A stretch of 64,000 nt of DNA from Apostichopus japonicus (taxonomy: Eukaryota; Echinodermata; Holothuroidea; Aspidochirotida; Stichopodidae), in assembly GCF_037975245.1 (NCBI RefSeq), contig NC_092572.1:18313989-18377988 (forward strand). Reading direction: 5' to 3'. Below are positions 32,425 to 64,000 of the stretch, one piece after another. The notes under the pieces were generated by a model. The model searched no databases. It had not been told where the DNA came from and saw nothing but the letters and a program-made list of their open reading frames with translations. Within the stretch, counting starts at the first letter, position 1; every line of letters starts with the position of its first letter. Position numbers and translations under genes: made by a program.

Positions 32425-35400
32425 ATTTAAAAAACATAAAAACCCTGGAATGCTAGTATATGCAATAATTCCGTGCCTGAAATCTTCTTTTAAAGTCAGT
32501 ATGTTAAGTACGACCTGTTGAAGGGGGAGTGGGACGTGGTAGTATAGATGTTGTTATTCCAACTAACCCTTAAACAACATACGGAAGGGAGTGCCCCTAT
32601 ATATATATCTCCCTCGGTATTTGCTATTGACCTGCCGGCAAACCCTTAAGATGTAAATCTCCAATGCAGTCCGATGTTCAAGAGCTGTTTAACTTGTCGA
32701 TTCTATGAAAACAAAAGCAACAGAAAACCAAAATACAAATATAACCCTGCTATGACACGTCCTTTGTACCACTTATACCGAGCATGTGGTAACAACAAAC
32801 TCGAATTGATAATCGGGTAACATTAATTATAAGTTTCGTTTTGTCCTTTAGCCGGGTAGGTAGAAAAGGTTTGAGAGTTCTTGACTTGAACTGAGTCGTG
32901 TTAATGAGGGGTTAATCTTGTCAGATTTGAACAAAATGTTAATTAAATTGATGGTGTAGCGATATGGCCTCTAATCATCATAGACAGAATCTACCCGTTT
33001 CATTGTAATGATATTAAGATAACTTGGTTTTGTGTGATGTCAGTGTGTGGGTGTGTGTGTGGGGGGGGGGGGGGGTCGGCCCTTTGATTATTCTAGAAGG
33101 AGAGAGGAGGGGATGGGAGGGAGACTTCAGATTTTGGACGCCGGCTCCACGTTCTAAACATGAGCGTCCAGTGACCTTAAATGAATACATGATCGTTATT
33201 CGGTTTGCAATGAAATGTCTGCTGCTATACTTGTTTTCAATCATAAGGACGGAAGCACATAACGTTTACTTCCGATGACACGTATTATGTTGGTATGAAA
33301 TTAAGGTCGTCCCCAGATATCCAGACGCTTTTTGGAACGAATCGAAGCTATACTTTAAGAGCAATTTTGCAAGTTTCATGCATTATGTATAACCGGTGCT
33401 TGATCAGACCTCATGTCGAGTATGGCAAGAAACTTCGTCATTTTGTCAATTTCATAGACATTACTTCGTGGAATAGCATCAATTTGAAATATCTATAACA
33501 CGCGCAATGCTAAGTCCGATGAGTGTATTTGCAAGGCAAGTTAGGGTAATTATGCCGGCCCTTAATTGCTAAAAAGTACAGTGTATGCTTCCAAACGCTA
33601 TAACCGTTTTAGTGCACCTTATGGGTAACACGTTCGTTTCAGGAATCGCCGTTTATTGTGATTTGTATAGATTCGATCAATTCTTCAGTGTATTCGTATA
33701 TACATGAAGGAATATGCGGAATTATTTCTTCTTTTTTATTATAATTATTACATTCATAAAGACTCCGCGGTAACCGTTTGTTAGCCAGGCATAACTGTCT
33801 GGCTGGCTGTCCAGTCTGAAAATCTATAGAACGAATTCATGAAACTTCATTTCTTACTACAATGCTTCCTTGTTTTTAAGGCTTAGGAAGTTTATTTCGA
33901 GATATATGAACATATTTAGCGATCTTCCTTTTAGTTAATTCAATATCCTAATAAATAAATTAAAAATATTTTAATATGAAATAATAATTTTTTTTCCAAA
34001 TAATTCAAAGTATCTTCTTATTTAATGTGTGCGCGTTACGTCCATACTATGCAAATGATGTTGGGTTATCACTGAATCAGTTGCAAATTGGGCCCCGGCA
34101 GTCCGTCGTTAATAACACACTGTATACGTACCAATGTGTGCGTGTGTTTGTATAAGGACGTGAGAAAGTCTCATTTCCGGTTTTAGCATCATATTGTTGC
34201 AATGGAGAGGGTTGTCCTGTTTGGCCTATTAGCTGCATGGTCGTCCCATGCCCACCCCACGCCCCCCCCCCCCACCGCATGTTCTCTTCTTAATGTTTGG
34301 AACAAATGGCTGGCTGTGCTGAGATGTTGATTCTTGAAACAGCATGCCATGTAGGTAGGCCCCTACTGCCAAGGAAGGTATATATAGTTGTACCATATAA
34401 TTATGAACGATTGTAAACCTAAACGATGAAAATTCCAAAGTGGGCTCATGAAAAAGTAAATTCAAAGCATTCTTCGTGTTAACTTGTAAGCAAGTTCATA
34501 ACGGGGATTTGTGAATGATTCAGTAATTTTATGATATTCTCGATAAAACTTATACATAATGTATGTGTTTCAACTGGGACAAGCAGAATTCGTCCTTTGC
34601 GTCCGGAACCAATCCGTTCCTACAATGCGGGTCGATTTATTTCGTGAGGGAGGTGCCAATGAATTGCGTTTCCTTTCCGCTTCGTGTAGTATTTGAATCC
34701 TCTAATGACAGTCACTATTTAGAGAACTTTTCTACATTAATTTAGCCACATATATGATTATTTTTTATATTTAATAACATATGCATCCCCAAACAGACAA
34801 ATAAACCTCAGTGCCAGACACAGGCAAATGATGATTTTGTTTTGATATTCATATTTCTCATGATCCGTCAATTGTGTGATAAAAATTTCCTCGAAATTTC
34901 GGTTAAGTCACAATTTCGTCCCCTAACCCCTCCGGTTTCCTGCTCCGCTTTCACATTTTCCATAGCTTCTCCTCCATTGAAAATTTGAGAAACAAGTCGA
35001 CGCTCATGCTTCCCTTGCACCTTACGCCTTTCCACCTAGAGTAATAACCCCTCTCTCACCTAATCAACCCTCGTGTAACGTACCAACACAACCCCGGCCC
35101 TTCGCTGCTCGTCTCTCCTCCAGACGTAGGCGCTCGGTGGGGTCTGCCCGATATTCATAATAGGAGAGAAGTGCGTCATACAAGTGCAAAAGACGTCCTC
35201 CATTTTCGCGGACGCCTATAGTGTTCAACCAGTGGCCTCAACAGACTTTTTATTCGGGAGGGGCCACAGGGGGACACAAAAGTCCTATGGGGGCACCACC
35301 AGATGGTGGCGGATGCATAATTTTGCAGAGAATATGAGCCACACATTATCAATACAATACTTCACCCTACCCCTGCAGCAAAACCTACATTTTCGACATA

Positions 35401-35505
35401 TTCCTTTGGGCCAATCCTCTCTCTTTCCTGTATTTCTCATATTTGTACGTTTCCTAAAGGGGGTCCTTTTCCTCATTGTGAATGAACCGAACCTTTTTGG
35501 CTTGG

Positions 35506-35790
35506 CCTATTATGAATAACGGACCCTTTGTTCCATTATGAATAACGAACCATTTTGTCTATTATGAATTACGAACCCTTTGCTCTATTATGAATATCGA
35601 ACCCTTCGTCCTATTATGAATAACGAGCCCTTTTCACCATTATGAATATCGAACCCTTTTACCAATTATGAACAACGAACCTTTTTTTTTGTCATTATGA
35701 ATAACGAACCTTAAGAACAATGGACCTTTTTGCTCATTATGAATAGCGAACCTTATGAACAATGTATCTTATAAATATAGAACCTTATGA
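35506..35790. repeat. Degenerate minisatellite, unit about 27-29 bp
   Basis: About nine copies of a unit close to ATTATGAATAACGAACCCTT with a variable spacer. Confidence 0.85.
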
Positions 35791-35868
35791 ATATCGGGCT
35801 GTCACCCGCTCGGTAACCAGTTTCAAGTCTCCATTCTTTCAGAAGCGCCATTTCTGTTCATAATATTG

Positions 35869-36252
35869 CAAGGGCGTAGGAACCGGGGGGGCTGGGGGGG
35901 GGGCGCCAGCCCCCAGTGAAAAATGTGGAGGGGCGGAAGTATCATTCCGCCCCCCGGTTCACAAGTCAGAAAACCCCTTTTTCATTTCCAAATGAGGAAA
36001 AAAATCTCATTTGGAGCACCAAATTGCATCTAAGGCCAGGTGAAAATACAAAATTAAGTTTACAAAATGGGGTGGGTGTTGAAGTGTGCTATATTGCACC
36101 AAATTGCATCTGAGGCCACCTGGAAATGCAAAAATTTCCAAAGGGGAGGGGGACACCCCCTCCCCTTTGACCCCTCCCCTTAGACCCCTCCCCCAGGCCG
36201 GCCATCAGTCTTCAGCCCCCCCCCCACTCAAAAGTACCTTCCTACGCCACTG
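35869..36252 (-). mobile_element. hAT-type MITE, 384 bp, inverted relative of 27991-28371
   Basis: Ends CAAGGGCGTAGGAA and, inverted, CAGTGGCGTAGGAA. Exact 8-bp duplication TAATATTG (35861-35868, 36253-36260). Internal sequence is highly similar to the reverse complement of 27991-28371 over its length. It lies 550 bp upstream of the glycerol kinase start codon, so it might influence the promoter. Confidence 0.9.
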
Positions 36253-36797
36253 TAATATTGAACGTTTTGCATTCCTGCAAAGTTCCTTTTGAGTACTATT
36301 TTCATATACAACATTGGTATTCAACAGTACCACAAATCACAATGTACTACAACAAATAACCAGTCACAGCCAGAAAGGAATTCGAACATGTTTAATGTGA
36401 CCTCATTGTCTGTCAGAATAAGCCAGTTACCTGATCTAGTTACTCAATACCTACGTCTAACATGTGCAACCCGCCATTTATAAATTGCAAACTTTTATAT
36501 TGTAATGGCTCTTCTACGGCACTGTACTAATATCTTTCACGCTGTATACTTTCCCGCCCCCTACTTGGGACCCGCCCCTTACATGCCTTTCTAATTGAAT
36601 AAACTTGCAAAAGAATGAATTTGTACGCATGCGTAAATATAGCATATCCATCTTTTACAATATCGTGCTTCACAATGTATAGTGTACTGACGTACGTGAC
36701 AGTATAACAACAGACGACTTACAAGAAGTATTCATTTACACCTTTCGCAATTCTCTCTAAGTTAACGGTTACCAGAAACTATCATTATTTGAATAAT
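36253..36797 (+). promoter_or_regulatory. GK: Immediate upstream region of glycerol kinase
   Basis: The 545 bases between the MITE and the start codon presumably carry the core promoter and 5' untranslated sequence. I see no convincing TATA box or initiator. Confidence 0.4.

Positions 36798-64000
<27,203 letters not shown>

Overview
The window is animal nuclear DNA: AT-rich, intron-rich, full of (TA)n microsatellites, minisatellites and small non-autonomous transposons, with no operons. The gene content (immunoglobulin receptors joined to NACHT or tyrosine-kinase-like domains, Penelope-like retroelements, an animal-type glycerol kinase) suggests an invertebrate deuterostome. An echinoderm such as a sea cucumber is my best guess, but this is inference.

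Three protein-coding genes can be assembled exon by exon with matching splice phases. (1) On the minus strand, 11571 down to 2268 and probably beyond the left edge: signal peptide, two Ig-like exons, one transmembrane segment and a cytosolic NACHT ATPase exon (823 codons visible). (2) On the plus strand, 13790-19923: a complete 14-exon, 598-residue receptor with signal peptide, two Ig domains, a transmembrane helix and a tyrosine-kinase-like domain. That domain has lost the HRD aspartate, the following Asn and the DFG glycine, so it is a predicted pseudokinase. These two genes stand head to head, 2.2 kb apart, with the same ectodomain plan (signal exon + two phase 1-1 Ig exons + TM exon) but different signalling ends. 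This pair is the most interesting object in the window. (3) On the plus strand, 36798 to past the right edge: glycerol kinase, 14 exons visible over 27 kb, lacking only the C-terminal end.

Between 20 and 36.7 kb no gene is recognisable. That stretch carries several MITE-like elements with 8-bp target-site duplications (hAT type). Similar elements sit in glycerol kinase intron 8. The introns of the two receptors hold Penelope-like and LINE reverse-transcriptase remnants, tRNA-derived SINEs with (TA)n tails, and a 0.9 kb foldback element. The glycerol kinase introns hold several long tandem arrays, including a roughly 0.6 kb polypurine minisatellite and a roughly 62-bp array with alternating repeat types.

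Layout: 1-2.2 kb repeats and no recognised gene; 2.2-11.6 kb Ig-TM-NACHT gene; 11.6-13.8 kb shared upstream region; 13.8-19.9 kb Ig-TM-pseudokinase gene; 20-36.7 kb transposon-rich intergenic DNA; 36.8-64 kb glycerol kinase.
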